A DNA stretch of 64,000 nucleotides from Mycolicibacterium aromaticivorans JS19b1 = JCM 16368 (GCF_000559085.1 NZ_JALN02000001.1:4774001-4838000); one strand, 5' to 3'. Numbered from the stretch's first letter, positions 33,161 to 41,763 are shown. The notes: generated by a model from the sequence alone, not told the origin. Numbers and translations: made by a program.

Positions 33161-34398
33161 GTGTACCTTTCGATCTGCTTGGTCAGCCACGCGCTTTCCC
33201 AGAAGTTGACGCTGTCGGCCAGCAGCCGCTCGTGGGCGTCCTTGAGCACCGCCCGCGCGGCGGCGTCATCTGGGGCGGTGTCGGTGACGACTTCGGCGAG
33301 GTGGATGGCCTCCAGCGGCCGGCCATCGGTGAGGTGGCGCCGGGCGCGCGCGGTCAGGGCCGCGGCGCCGGACAACTCCACGAGGTCTGCGCTCACGGCG
33401 TCGGCCCCGGTGGGGTACAGCTCGGTGGTCGACTGGTGATGGAACCACCCGGAGTAGTTCTCCCAGATCGCCCGCACATTCCAGGCCACCTTGCCGTAGC
33501 CCTGGCCGACCTCCAGGTGGGCGGGCAACGTGATCTCGCGCATCAGCGTCCGGACGTCTTTACCGGCGTTCATCCCGGCCACCGTCTCGTCGTGCAGGTA
33601 GTGCACGGCATCGCGCAGTCGGGTCAGCTCGGCGTCGATCAGGTCGGCCCCGCGGATGGGGTCGAAGTGTCCGGTGAGCAGCACGTCGGGCCGCAGTGAC
33701 CGAACCCGCTCGATGGTGTCGATCACCGTGAGCGCATCCCGATAGCGGTCGCCGCGCATGGTGACCAGATTGGGGATGTGACCGAAAACGGGTCCGAAGG
33801 TGTTGCTGCACAGGCAGATCCGCTCATCAGGCAGCCAGATCACCATCGAGTCGGTGGTTTCCCCGCCCGGAGTGGCGATCAGCTCGAAACGGCGCTCTCC
33901 GACCGTCAGCGACAACCGGTCGTCGACAACGATGTCGGCTCGCCCGGCGCTCTGGGGCGGCAGCTTCTTGCCGAAGCGCTGCTGGATCTTGGCGATACCA
34001 CCGGTTAGTCTGTCGGAGAACGCGAACGCACTGCGATTGGCCCGGTAGGGCAGCAGCCGCTCATTGTCGTCGCGCCATTGCTCCCAATTCGCCTGTGCCA
34101 CCACCGTGGTGTCCGGATCGCACAGGGTGTCCAGGCCGCCGACGTGGTCGTAGTGGCCCTGGGTGATCAGGATGTAGCGCACCGGTGAGGAATCGACGGC
34201 GTCGAAGACCGCGCGGTGCACCGGGGCTTCGAATCCCATCCCGGTATTGACGAGCACGCGACCGTCGGAGGTGGTGAGCAGGTAGGCGTTGGTCAGCCCG
34301 GGCGAGCACCAGATCCCGGGAGCGACTTCCTCGGCGTGTTCGGCGGCGGCAGGAGCCATGGCGTCGGCGCCGGGCCGGTTGCGGTAGATGGGTTCCAC
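33157..34398 (-). CDS. Metallo-beta-lactamase-fold protein with alkyl sulfatase-type dimerisation domain
   Basis: A 413-residue protein resembling type III alkyl sulfatases. Residues about 25-250 form the MBL fold and about 265-385 the alkyl-sulfatase dimerisation region (YGKVAWNVRAIWENYSGWF...). The metal motif reads TQGHYDHVGG, with Gln in place of the first His of HxHxDH; the later segment TPGGETTDSM keeps the Glu used by alkyl sulfatases, but the following CSNTFGP lacks the second conserved Glu. One metal site may thus be altered and the reaction may not be sulfate-ester hydrolysis. Nine bp upstream is a sulfotransferase; the SDR overlaps downstream. Confidence 0.85.
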   Translation of the reverse strand: MEPIYRNRPGADAMAPAAAEHAEEVAPGIWCSPGLTNAYLLTTSDGRVLVNTGMGFEAPVHRAVFDAVDSSPVRYILITQGHYDHVGGLDTLCDPDTTVVAQANWEQWRDDNERLLPYRANRSAFAFSDRLTGGIAKIQQRFGKKLPPQSAGRADIVVDDRLSLTVGERRFELIATPGGETTDSMVIWLPDERICLCSNTFGPVFGHIPNLVTMRGDRYRDALTVIDTIERVRSLRPDVLLTGHFDPIRGADLIDAELTRLRDAVHYLHDETVAGMNAGKDVRTLMREITLPAHLEVGQGYGKVAWNVRAIWENYSGWFHHQSTTELYPTGADAVSADLVELSGAAALTARARRHLTDGRPLEAIHLAEVVTDTAPDDAAARAVLKDAHERLLADSVNFWESAWLTKQIERYT

Positions 34399-34407
34399 TG
34401 CGTTCCT

Positions 34408-35676
34408 TCAGATCTCGGGGCGGACGTCGAAGCGGTCGAAGTAGAACCCGAACCGTGACCGCAATTCATCGGGCTCGACACAGAAGTGACGGCGCAGGTC
34501 GTAGGGGATGCGGCCCTTGGCGCCGCGGCGGTTGTCGTCGATGTAGGCCTGGAATCGCGTGGCCACCTTGGGCGGGATATCGATACCGGCCAGATCGTAG
34601 AACGAGGTGAGTACCGGCATCTCGTTGCCGTTCAGGTGATGGAAGCTGATGTCGACGCTGCGGTCGGCGGGCACCAGATCCCGGTCCCGCACGCAGGCGG
34701 TCAGCAGGCGGTGGATCCGGTCACTCCAGTAGTCGACCAACCAGTCCGGGTCGATGCTGGTGCGGCGCAACCGATCCGAGTACGCCATCATCGTGATCGC
34801 CGACTGGATCACCGCGACGGGATCGCGATGGGTGAAGGCGACGGTGGCATCGGGGAAGGTGGTCATCAGCGGAGTGAGCTGCTCGGCATGTTGCGGCGAT
34901 TTCAGCACCCAGGTGCGCGGGCCGCGCAGGAAGGTCAGCGCCTGCAGGATCTTCTTCAGGTAACCGTAGTGACGGACGTGATCCAGGCCGAGGTAGAAGT
35001 CGCGCCAGCCCGGAACACGGGCATGCCATTCGAGAACGTAGCCGGCCATGTCGAGATCGAGTAGTTCCACTTCCTCCTCGATGGCCTCGGGGAATCGGTC
35101 GTGCATCGCCGCGACGTACGGGGTGCTGGCCATCAGTGCCTCGTGCTCGGCCTTGACGCGGGTGTAGCGGGGATCGACACCGAACACGTCGGGCCCCTGC
35201 CCGAGCGTAGGAATCGGGTCCTCGGCCTCCCAGTACGGCAGGGCACGCCGGCGCCGATCCTGGGCGATCAGGTTGACCAGATGAGTGGTGCCCGAGCGGG
35301 GCATGCCGACCACGATCAGTGGCCGCTCGATGTGGATGGATGCGATCTCCGGGTAGCGCTTGAGCAGGTCGGTCAGCGACAGCCGGTTGCGAACCTTGCG
35401 AATCACTCTGGCGCGCAGACTGCTTCGGATCAGCTGGCGTAGCCCGGTGTCGGACTCGATGGCCGCCACATGGGCGGCCAACCGGTCGGCGAAACCGTCG
35501 TCGTCGGCCAGGTCGAAGCTGCCGGCCTGCTGCACGGCTTCGGCGAGCATCTCGTCGATGTCGAAGGTGACGTGCTGCGACTCGGTGTAGTCGAGGATCT
35601 GGCGCTGGGTTTCGGTCAGCACGGGGTCGGTGAGATCGTCGAGGTTCAGTGTCTCCGTTGATGACCGCGTCGTCAT
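34408..35676 (-). CDS. Sulfotransferase family protein
   Basis: A 422-residue protein of the large mycobacterial Sulfotransfer_3 group. The 5'-phosphosulfate-binding loop is VVGMPRSGTTHLVNLIA (about 122-138); VLKSPQHAEQL and FTHRDPVAVIQS correspond to the later PAPS 3'-phosphate-binding segments. Such enzymes transfer sulfate from PAPS to lipids, sterols or alcohols; the acceptor is unknown. ATG 35676 is chosen for its AGGAAC site and because the longer in-frame version would read through the divergent promoter. It leads an operon with the MBL and SDR genes. Confidence 0.86.
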   Translation of the reverse strand: MTTRSSTETLNLDDLTDPVLTETQRQILDYTESQHVTFDIDEMLAEAVQQAGSFDLADDDGFADRLAAHVAAIESDTGLRQLIRSSLRARVIRKVRNRLSLTDLLKRYPEIASIHIERPLIVVGMPRSGTTHLVNLIAQDRRRRALPYWEAEDPIPTLGQGPDVFGVDPRYTRVKAEHEALMASTPYVAAMHDRFPEAIEEEVELLDLDMAGYVLEWHARVPGWRDFYLGLDHVRHYGYLKKILQALTFLRGPRTWVLKSPQHAEQLTPLMTTFPDATVAFTHRDPVAVIQSAITMMAYSDRLRRTSIDPDWLVDYWSDRIHRLLTACVRDRDLVPADRSVDISFHHLNGNEMPVLTSFYDLAGIDIPPKVATRFQAYIDDNRRGAKGRIPYDLRRHFCVEPDELRSRFGFYFDRFDVRPEI

Positions 35677-35687
35677 GTCTTGTTCCT

Positions 35688-35701
35688 GTCGAATATTCGA
35701 C
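35688..35701. promoter_or_regulatory. 14-bp perfect palindrome, likely operator of the IclR-type regulator
   Basis: GTCGAATATTCGAC is a perfect inverted repeat lying in the middle of the 40-bp gap between the divergent sulfotransferase (start 35676) and regulator (start 35717) genes. It is flanked by GTTC repeats (35682-35685 and 35707-35710). IclR regulators typically bind short palindromes overlapping divergent promoters, so one site could control both directions. Confidence 0.65.
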
Positions 35702-35716
35702 GTACTGTTCGGAAAT

Positions 35717-36613
35717 ATGACGCTCAACGTAGACCTTGCCAAGACGACGGGTCAAGCGTCCCCGCCCACCCAGCGGGTGATCGCCGTGATGGAGATGCTC
35801 GGCGCCGATCCCGGCAGGCAGTTCACGCTCGCCGAGATCTCCCGCGGCCTCGGCATCAGTCGGGCCACCGGGCACGCGATCCTCGCCACGCTCGTCGCCC
35901 ACGAGTGGGTCACCCGGGATCCGCTTTCGGCGCGATACGCCTGGGGACCGGCCATCGCCAGCCTCGCCAAGCCGGCCGACCTGTTCCGCGATGATCTGGC
36001 CGACCTGGCCGCGGCCACCGGCACCCAGGTGTACCTGGCCCGCAGGGACGCAGGCAGTCTGGTGATCATCGACATCGCCGGCGAGACGCTGGCGGCGCCA
36101 CGGATCGGGCGGGGCACCAAGACTCCGTTCGTGGCGCCCTTCGGCCGTGATTATGTGGCCTGGTCGAGCCCGGAGGTCCAGCAGGCCTGGCTCGAGGCGA
36201 TCGGCCAGCCCAGCGCCGCCCTTCGTGGCCGAATCTCGGCGGTGCTCAACGAAACTCGCAACCGGGGTTTCGTCGTGGAGCGGCTCACCCGGGAATACCT
36301 GCGGGTGTACTCCGCTCTGCAGGCCCTGTCCGATGACGGTGAGGTGGACGCGATCACCGCCCAGCTCGCGCGCGCCTTCGCAGATCTCAGCGTGATCGAC
36401 GTGCTTCCCGATGAATTGGGCGCCGGCGCCACCCACAGCATCGCGACGGTGTCGGCGCCGATCATGACCGTCGACGGTGTGGTGACCATGTCGGTCACCG
36501 CCGCGCCGTTCGCCACGCTGGAGGCGTCGGCGATCACCGGCCTGGGAGATCGGGTGCGTGCCACCGCCGCCGCGATCGGGGAGCGGTTGAACCGCTACGG
36601 CGATCAGGCCTAG
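35717..36613 (+). CDS. IclR-family transcriptional regulator
   Basis: A 298-residue regulator. The N-terminal winged helix-turn-helix lies at about 18-85 (FTLAEISRGLGISRATGHAILATLVAHEWV), followed by the IclR ligand-binding domain (about 95-290) with GTQVYLARRDAGSLVII and the NRGFVVERLTREY segment. The start at ATG 35717 keeps it clear of the divergent gene; the longer open frame from 35630 would run into it. It faces the sulfotransferase operon across a 14-bp palindrome, the usual arrangement for a local regulator, and converges with the RidA gene. Confidence 0.87.
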   Translation: MTLNVDLAKTTGQASPPTQRVIAVMEMLGADPGRQFTLAEISRGLGISRATGHAILATLVAHEWVTRDPLSARYAWGPAIASLAKPADLFRDDLADLAAATGTQVYLARRDAGSLVIIDIAGETLAAPRIGRGTKTPFVAPFGRDYVAWSSPEVQQAWLEAIGQPSAALRGRISAVLNETRNRGFVVERLTREYLRVYSALQALSDDGEVDAITAQLARAFADLSVIDVLPDELGAGATHSIATVSAPIMTVDGVVTMSVTAAPFATLEASAITGLGDRVRATAAAIGERLNRYGDQA

Positions 36614-36616
36614 AAC

Positions 36617-37021
36617 TCAGCCCCAGCCGTCGTCGCGCCAGCACACCCAGTCGATCTCGACGCATGCGCCCACGGCCAGACCTGTCGTGCCGACACAGGT
36701 TCGGCTCGGGAGCCGGTCGGGGAACCACCGGGCGTAGGCGGCGTTGAAGGCGGCGTAGTCGTCCCAGTCGAGCAGAAACGCCCGCACCGAGACCACGTCG
36801 GCCACGCCGCCGCCACACAGTTCGGTGACGCGCAGCAGGTTGGCCAGCACTTGATCGGTCTGGGCCGCGACATCCTCGCCGACCACCGCGCCGCTGGTGT
36901 CGGTCGGCATCTGGCCGGTGACGTAGAGGGTTTGGCCCGCGGCCGTCGCGTGGGCGAACGGCGCCACCGCTGGTGGTACACCGTCGGCCGGGGTGAACGC
37001 GAACTCCCGAATACCGGTCAT
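36617..37021 (-). CDS. RidA (YjgF/YER057c/UK114) family protein
   Basis: A 134-residue protein of the enamine/imine deaminase family. Recognisable parts are PFAHATAAGQTLYVTGQMPTD near the N terminus, QTDQVLANLLRVTELCGGGVADVVSVRAFL in the middle and PSRTCVGTTGLAVGACVEID near the end, where RidA enzymes have the substrate-binding Arg (PSRT). ATG 37021 overlaps the acetamidase stop by 4 bases, so the two are translated together. It may clear a reactive imine formed in the same pathway. Confidence 0.88.
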   Translation of the reverse strand: MTGIREFAFTPADGVPPAVAPFAHATAAGQTLYVTGQMPTDTSGAVVGEDVAAQTDQVLANLLRVTELCGGGVADVVSVRAFLLDWDDYAAFNAAYARWFPDRLPSRTCVGTTGLAVGACVEIDWVCWRDDGWG

Positions 37022-38052
37022 GCGGCGGGATTCTGCCACCGCGGGAAGCATCGCTTGTCGATTCGGCCGTGCACGCCCTGACGCTGGTCGACCACCTGGG
37101 TCACGGTGAAGTCCACTGCCACCGACATGAACGAGTATGCGTCGGCCCGCGACAACCCGAAGTGACAACGCAGCAGCTGCAGAGTGCGCAGCGCCGCGCA
37201 CCTCATCGCCGTGTCCAGGCTGTCCCCGAAGCCGTGCACCAGCAGCTCGGTGGCGGTTTCCAGGACCGGCACGGTGAATGGCAGATCACGGCGAATCGTC
37301 AAGCGCAGCAACCCGTTCAGTGATGACTCCAGCGCGGTACCGCTGACTTCACCATCGCCCTGCGAGACATGCGGGTCACCGACCGAGAGCAGCGCGCCGG
37401 GCACCTGAACGGGGTAATACATCCGGCCGCCCACCCCGATGCGCCAGTTGTCGACGTTGCCGCCGTGATCGCCCGGCGGCACCGAGGAGACGCGCACCGG
37501 ATCGGCAGGCGCCACACCCATGGTGCCGAAGTGCGGCCGCAGCGGCACCACGACTCCCGGCAGCGCAGGCTCGCGGCTCCCGGGGTCGGGTGCCACGATC
37601 GTGCCCGGCTCGTTGGCCAACGGGGTCGCTGTCCAGTCGTAGCCGAACAGCGCCCGTCCCTGCAGCGCGTTGACATCGAGTTCGTAGATGGTGACCCGTT
37701 CGACGGGGATCTCGTCGTAGAGGTAGCCCCAGTGCCCGGCCAGGTTGGATCCGTACGGCAGGCGCGGGGTGGCCTCCAGGATGTCGACCTGCAGCACATC
37801 ACCCGGTCGGGCGCCGCTGACCGCGATCGGCCCGGTGAGGATGTGCGGTCCCGGCCCACGGTCGTCGACTTCGGCGAACACCCGCGAAATACGCTCGTCC
37901 ATCAGCAGATCCGGGGCGTCGCCGGCGTGATGGGTCAGCGTTTCGATCGTCACCAGGTCGCCGGATTCGACGGTCAGTGCCGGAGCCTGCCGTGGGTCGA
38001 AGAAGCCCCACTGCACCGATTGCGCGGTCGCCGGGAGGTGGTGCACTGCCAT
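37018..38052 (-). CDS. Acetamidase/formamidase family protein
   Basis: A 344-residue protein of the FmdA/AmdA family that hydrolyses short amides to acid and ammonia. Typical features: SGDLVTIETLTHHAGDAPD near the N terminus, GPIAVSGARPGDVLQVDIL, RPHFGTMGVAPA, PPGDHGGNVDNWRIGVGGRMYYPVQVPGALLSVGDPHVSQGDGEV split over about 210-255, and SRADAYSFMSVAVDFTVTQVVD. ATG 38052 begins just before the conserved region. Its coupling to RidA suggests an amide or imine-generating catabolic step. It is divergent from terC over a 197-bp gap holding two palindromes. Confidence 0.9.
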   Translation of the reverse strand: MAVHHLPATAQSVQWGFFDPRQAPALTVESGDLVTIETLTHHAGDAPDLLMDERISRVFAEVDDRGPGPHILTGPIAVSGARPGDVLQVDILEATPRLPYGSNLAGHWGYLYDEIPVERVTIYELDVNALQGRALFGYDWTATPLANEPGTIVAPDPGSREPALPGVVVPLRPHFGTMGVAPADPVRVSSVPPGDHGGNVDNWRIGVGGRMYYPVQVPGALLSVGDPHVSQGDGEVSGTALESSLNGLLRLTIRRDLPFTVPVLETATELLVHGFGDSLDTAMRCAALRTLQLLRCHFGLSRADAYSFMSVAVDFTVTQVVDQRQGVHGRIDKRCFPRWQNPAA

Positions 38053-38122
38053 AAGCGACAGATCATGCCAGCAGCCCGGCCGGGGCGCGCGATGAAGAAT
38101 CACACCGCGTGATAGCGACGCT

Positions 38123-38160
38123 CAGGGCGCCCTGCCCCGTACTGCAACCGCCACCGGTGG
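38123..38160. promoter_or_regulatory. Two short palindromes in the acetamidase-terC divergent gap
   Basis: CAGGGCGCCCTG (38123-38134, 12 bp) and CCACCGGTGG (38151-38160, 10 bp) are perfect inverted repeats 16 bases apart in the 197-bp divergent region 38053-38249. GC-rich palindromes arise by chance more easily in this genome, so operator function is only suggested. I saw no manganese (yybP-ykoY) riboswitch pattern ahead of terC. Confidence 0.3.
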
Positions 38161-38249
38161 TCAGCAAGTGTTCGAGGCAGCGTCGCGCAACAAGTGCTGA
38201 TGGAATGCCCGAAACCTTGCTCGCGGTCAGGGCCGGCGAATACCGAATA

Positions 38250-39251
38250 ATGGATGTCATGGACATCACCGGATCGGTCTGGTTCATCACGTGCGCAGTC
38301 ATCCTCGGGCTGTTCGTGTTCGACTTCTACGCCCACGTGCGGGTGCCGCACGAACCGACGTTCACAGAGTCGGCGATCTGGTCGTCGGTGTACATCGGCC
38401 TGGCGGTGGTGTTCGGGGTTGTCGTGTGGTGGCTGTGGGGTGGGACGTTCGCCGGCGAGTACTTTGCCGGGTACGTCACCGAGAAGGCCCTGTCCGTCGA
38501 CAACCTGTTCGTCTTCACGGTGATCATGGGCACGTTCGCGGTGCCGCGGGCATTCCAGCAGAAACTGCTGCTGATCGGGATCGTGCTGGCGCTGGTGATG
38601 CGCGCCGGGTTCATCGCCGTGGGTGCTGCGGCCATCAGCACGTTCAGCTGGGTGTTCTACCTCTTCGGACTCTTCCTGGTGCTCACCGCGATCAAGCTCG
38701 CGAAGGAGGCCGGTCACGAGAAGGAGGTCGAGGAGAAGCGCGACAGCCGCATCATCGCGTTGGTGCGCCGCCTCGTCCCGACGACCGACACCTACGACGG
38801 CGACAAGTTCCTCACCAAGGTCGACGGTAGCCGCGTTGTCACGCCGATGTTGTTGGCGCTGATCGCAATCGGCTTCACCGACGTACTGTTCGCCCTCGAC
38901 TCGATCCCGGCGATCTACGGGCTGACCGAACAGCCCTACATCGTGTTCACCGCCAACGCGTTCGCCTTGATGGGGCTGCGGCAGCTGTACTTCCTGATCG
39001 GTGGTCTGCTGGACCGCCTGGTGTACCTGTCTTACGGGCTGGCGCTGATCCTGGCGTTCATCGGTGTCAAGCTCGTGCTGCACGCCTTGCACGAGAACAG
39101 CCTTCCGTTCATCAACGGCGGCGACCATGTCACGGTCCCCGAGATCTCCACCGGCATGTCGATCGGCGTGATAGGGGTGGTACTGCTGGTGACGACGGTT
39201 GCGAGTCTGGTCAAGACGCGCGGGCGCGCGAGCACGCCTGATTCGGTCTAG
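38250..39251 (+). CDS. TerC/Alx-family integral membrane protein
   Basis: A 333-residue protein with about nine membrane helices. TerC signatures are clear: EKALSVDNLFVFTVIM with the paired acidic residues of the family, LRRLVPTTDTYDGDKF in the cytosolic loop, and IGFTDVLFALDSIPAIYGLTEQPYIVFTANAFALMGLRQLYFL. Members export manganese or assist metal loading of exported enzymes. The open frame begins at 38109, but ATG 38250 (or 38259) precedes the first helix and is chosen because the upstream codons look like leader DNA. Its end overlaps the convergent membrane-protein gene by 4 bases. Confidence 0.9.
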   Translation: MDVMDITGSVWFITCAVILGLFVFDFYAHVRVPHEPTFTESAIWSSVYIGLAVVFGVVVWWLWGGTFAGEYFAGYVTEKALSVDNLFVFTVIMGTFAVPRAFQQKLLLIGIVLALVMRAGFIAVGAAAISTFSWVFYLFGLFLVLTAIKLAKEAGHEKEVEEKRDSRIIALVRRLVPTTDTYDGDKFLTKVDGSRVVTPMLLALIAIGFTDVLFALDSIPAIYGLTEQPYIVFTANAFALMGLRQLYFLIGGLLDRLVYLSYGLALILAFIGVKLVLHALHENSLPFINGGDHVTVPEISTGMSIGVIGVVLLVTTVASLVKTRGRASTPDSV

Positions 39252-39766
39252 GACTCGCTCACAGTCGGTTTCATCGCCACGCGTGCCACCCGGACCCCGT
39301 ACGCGACCGCGCTCGCCCCGAACAGCGCTGCCGTGAGCAGAAGCCAGCGTCCCAGATAGGGAGCCTGGGTCAAGCCGGTGGCCGCATGAAAGTTCACGGC
39401 GCCCTGCTCGATGATGCCGGGCAGGAAGACGACAAGAGTCAACGTCGCACCCATCAGCGGCACCCGCACATAGTTGATCAGCGGGACGCTCGCCTTGGTG
39501 GTGATGGTGGCGGGTCGGTGATGGAGTGCGGCCACGAGAACGCGGTCGACAAGCGAATAGAGCGGAAACAAGACGAGATCATGGGCGACGATGGCGGCCG
39601 CGAACCACACTGCGATCGACTGCCACCACGTGCTGGGGTTCCATAGCCCGTCAGGGCCAAGGGTGACGAGAACATAAGTGAACAAGGCGAATCCGGCCGT
39701 CAACGTGAGCAGGTGCAGCGGATGCGAGCCATAGACGTCGCGGAACACCGAGGTGAACGAAGACAC
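39248..39766 (-). CDS. Small polytopic membrane protein of the sigma/molybdopterin operon
   Basis: A 172-residue protein with four predicted membrane helices (starting near LLTLTAGFALFTYVLVTL, SIAVWFAAAIVAHDLVLFPLY, PLMGATLTLVVFLPG and WLLLTAALFGASAVAYGVRV). No family is recognised. The GTG at 39766 is chosen because it follows the molybdopterin gene stop by one base. His/Asp in the second helix (VAHDLVLFP) could bind a cofactor. The tight linkage suggests it works with the cytochrome b-molybdopterin protein. Confidence 0.72.
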   Translation of the reverse strand: MSSFTSVFRDVYGSHPLHLLTLTAGFALFTYVLVTLGPDGLWNPSTWWQSIAVWFAAAIVAHDLVLFPLYSLVDRVLVAALHHRPATITTKASVPLINYVRVPLMGATLTLVVFLPGIIEQGAVNFHAATGLTQAPYLGRWLLLTAALFGASAVAYGVRVARVAMKPTVSES

Positions 39767-39767
39767 C

Positions 39768-41105
39768 TCACACCGCCCTGAAGTCGATGGACGTGACCCA
39801 CTTGGTGCTGTGCACGCCGGGCAGTGCAGGAACGACGATGCGCGCCGGGTACCCGTGATCGGGGGACAGGTCGGCACCGTTGACTGTCAACGCCAACAAC
39901 GAATCCCGGTCTGATACCTGATTTCCTTGGAGCGTCGCCTGGTTGAAGCCATATCGCTCGAGGGAGCGGACGTACGCCGAGACCGGATTGGGCACACCGG
40001 CCAACGCGGCCAGACTGCGCAGCGGTACCCCTGTCCAGTCCTGAGTGCTCGACCACCCCTCGACGCAGGCGATCGGCAGGGTGGCGGTGTGCTGCGTCAT
40101 TGCCAGCAGCGCTGCACGATCGAGCACCACGGCACGCGATCCACCGGTCAAGGTAAGTCGCCAGGCGTCGCTCGTGGCACGGGGATCGATCTGAGAGGCG
40201 GCGAAGGTCTTGTTCACCTCGAAGTCGTTCGGCCCGTTGCCCAGGTCCCGGCCACGCGGCAGGAGAAGCGCCAGAGGGCGCGTGAATCCGCCGAGCGTCT
40301 GCCCGGCAGTGAGCACCGCGATGAACGCCGAACCCGCGCCGACGAGAAGCAGCGCGCCCCGACGGCTCACGGTGGCCGGTGCGGGATCAGCCGCGACCAG
40401 CCCGTCGGGGTCCGCTGGTTCCGCCCGAGTTTCGGCCACCGGGGTGGCCAGCACCTGCCGAAAAGGTAGTGACCGCAGCCCCGCTCGCATCTTCGGGATC
40501 TTGATGGTGACGTGAACGAGGAATCCCGCGATGAACACCCAGGCGCCGAAGTAGTGGGCGGTATAGAAGCTGAACCCGAAGATGTAGTCGTACTGGATGT
40601 TGAGGACGCCGGTCACGATTTCGAAGAGGATCCCGCCGACCAGCATGATCAGCGACAGACGTTCGATCAGCTGGGCCGGCGAGCGCGAGGGCGGCCAGGA
40701 GAAGAAGCGCGGGATCACCGACCACAACTTCGCCAGTACCACCGGGATCAGGATCAGGCCCAGACCCACATGCAGACCTTGCGTGAGCCGGTACAACCAG
40801 GACGGGTCTGTCGGCCAGTCGAATGTCGGTAGTTTCAGCAGCCCGACATCGACGGGTATCGCCTGTCCGAACTGGGGACCATACGCGATGTATGACAGCA
40901 GGCCGGTGATCACGACTATCGGCAGGGTGATCAGGAGAACCAAGCCGAAGACTGAGGTCAACCACGGGCCGCGTAGCGGGCTACGCCATCGGCGGAGATG
41001 GTGGACCCCAGGTGGCGGATGCTTGTCCACGTTGCGCCACAACACCTTTGGGAACCCGTAATCGTCTGTCGCAGCGGCCGGTTCTTCGCTGTCGTCGCCG
41101 TTCAT
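39768..41105 (-). CDS. Cytochrome b-like membrane domain fused to a sulfite oxidase-type molybdopterin domain
   Basis: A 445-residue fusion. Residues about 50-205 hold four membrane helices with histidines suitable as haem ligands (His112, His184, His198); a linker and fifth helix (about 250-270, after SRRGALLLVG) lead to an outer molybdopterin-binding domain (about 290-445) of the sulfite oxidase/YedY type. Cys347 in LPIACVEGWSS is the expected Mo ligand; DHGYPARIVVPALPG matches the family. It likely moves electrons between an extracytoplasmic substrate and the membrane, in one polypeptide rather than as the usual two subunits. Substrate unknown; methionine sulfoxide repair is one option. 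Confidence 0.86.
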   Translation of the reverse strand: MNGDDSEEPAAATDDYGFPKVLWRNVDKHPPPGVHHLRRWRSPLRGPWLTSVFGLVLLITLPIVVITGLLSYIAYGPQFGQAIPVDVGLLKLPTFDWPTDPSWLYRLTQGLHVGLGLILIPVVLAKLWSVIPRFFSWPPSRSPAQLIERLSLIMLVGGILFEIVTGVLNIQYDYIFGFSFYTAHYFGAWVFIAGFLVHVTIKIPKMRAGLRSLPFRQVLATPVAETRAEPADPDGLVAADPAPATVSRRGALLLVGAGSAFIAVLTAGQTLGGFTRPLALLLPRGRDLGNGPNDFEVNKTFAASQIDPRATSDAWRLTLTGGSRAVVLDRAALLAMTQHTATLPIACVEGWSSTQDWTGVPLRSLAALAGVPNPVSAYVRSLERYGFNQATLQGNQVSDRDSLLALTVNGADLSPDHGYPARIVVPALPGVHSTKWVTSIDFRAV

Positions 41106-41110
41106 GTCGA

Positions 41111-41419
41111 CTAGTTGCCGATCGGACAGGAGAGGTCTACGTAGGCCACGCCGGGGTTGCCCGGATCCATGCGCATCGTCAGAGAGCCGTCAGCCATCAT
41201 CATGACTACCAGTCCGTGTACGCCGTTGACGGTGCACCGCGACAGCGGCATGGTCGTCGATGGTCCGTTGAATTGCACCGTGTAGCCCTGGTCTTGCAGA
41301 GCTTTGACAACATCTGCCGCCGATCCGCTGTTGATCGGGACGGCCATCGCAATGCCTGCAGTGCACACACTGACGCCAACGGCGAGGCCGAGCGCGGCAG
41401 CGGGAAGGGCGATCTTCAC
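41111..41419 (-). CDS. Small secreted protein
   Basis: A 102-residue protein with a clear signal peptide (MKIALPAAALGLAVGVSVCTAGIAMA, cleavage likely after AMA) and a mature part of about 75 residues with two cysteines (SRCTVNG and DLSCPIG) able to form a disulfide. It resembles small secreted mycobacterial proteins of unknown role. It starts 104 bases after the anti-sigma gene and ends 5 bases before the molybdopterin gene, so a promoter of its own in 41420-41523 is possible. Confidence 0.78.
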   Translation of the reverse strand: MKIALPAAALGLAVGVSVCTAGIAMAVPINSGSAADVVKALQDQGYTVQFNGPSTTMPLSRCTVNGVHGLVVMMMADGSLTMRMDPGNPGVAYVDLSCPIGN

Positions 41420-41523
41420 TGGGGAACTCCTGCGGGTCGTGCGCCGCGTTGGGTGAGGCGCTGGATGGTACGACCCGGAGTGTTCAGCGGACGGGGATGC
41501 GTTACACCGATGCGCAGAGCCGG

Positions 41524-41763
41524 TCAGCGCCAGTCGCGGAACGCGTTGAGCAGCTTGGCCCGGAAGTCGTGGTCGATGTGTTCATGCCTGATGCGCCCCA
41601 CCGTCGCTATCGTGACCCGGAATTGCTGCAGATAGTTCTCACACCCGTCGCAGTCCAGCAGGTGCTCGTCGAACCTTGCCCTGTCCGTCGAGTCAAGTGA
41701 TCCGTCGAGGTAGGCGGTGACGAGTTCGACCAATTCGTTGCAGTCCATGCCCCGGGCGTTCAT
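41524..41763 (-). CDS. Zinc-finger anti-sigma factor
   Basis: A 79-residue protein with the zf-HC2 anti-sigma signature: MDCNELVELVTAYLDGSLD followed by ARFDEHLLDCDGCENYL, giving the His-x3-Cys-x2-Cys cluster. ATG 41763 overlaps the sigma gene stop by 4 bases. There is no membrane helix, so it is a soluble ZAS-type partner that may respond to redox through zinc loss. Confidence 0.88.
   Translation of the reverse strand: MNARGMDCNELVELVTAYLDGSLDSTDRARFDEHLLDCDGCENYLQQFRVTIATVGRIRHEHIDHDFRAKLLNAFRDWR

Noticed and set aside
38053..38249. Manganese (yybP-ykoY) riboswitch before terC
   Set aside because: TerC genes often have one, but no matching paired core or conserved loops were found.
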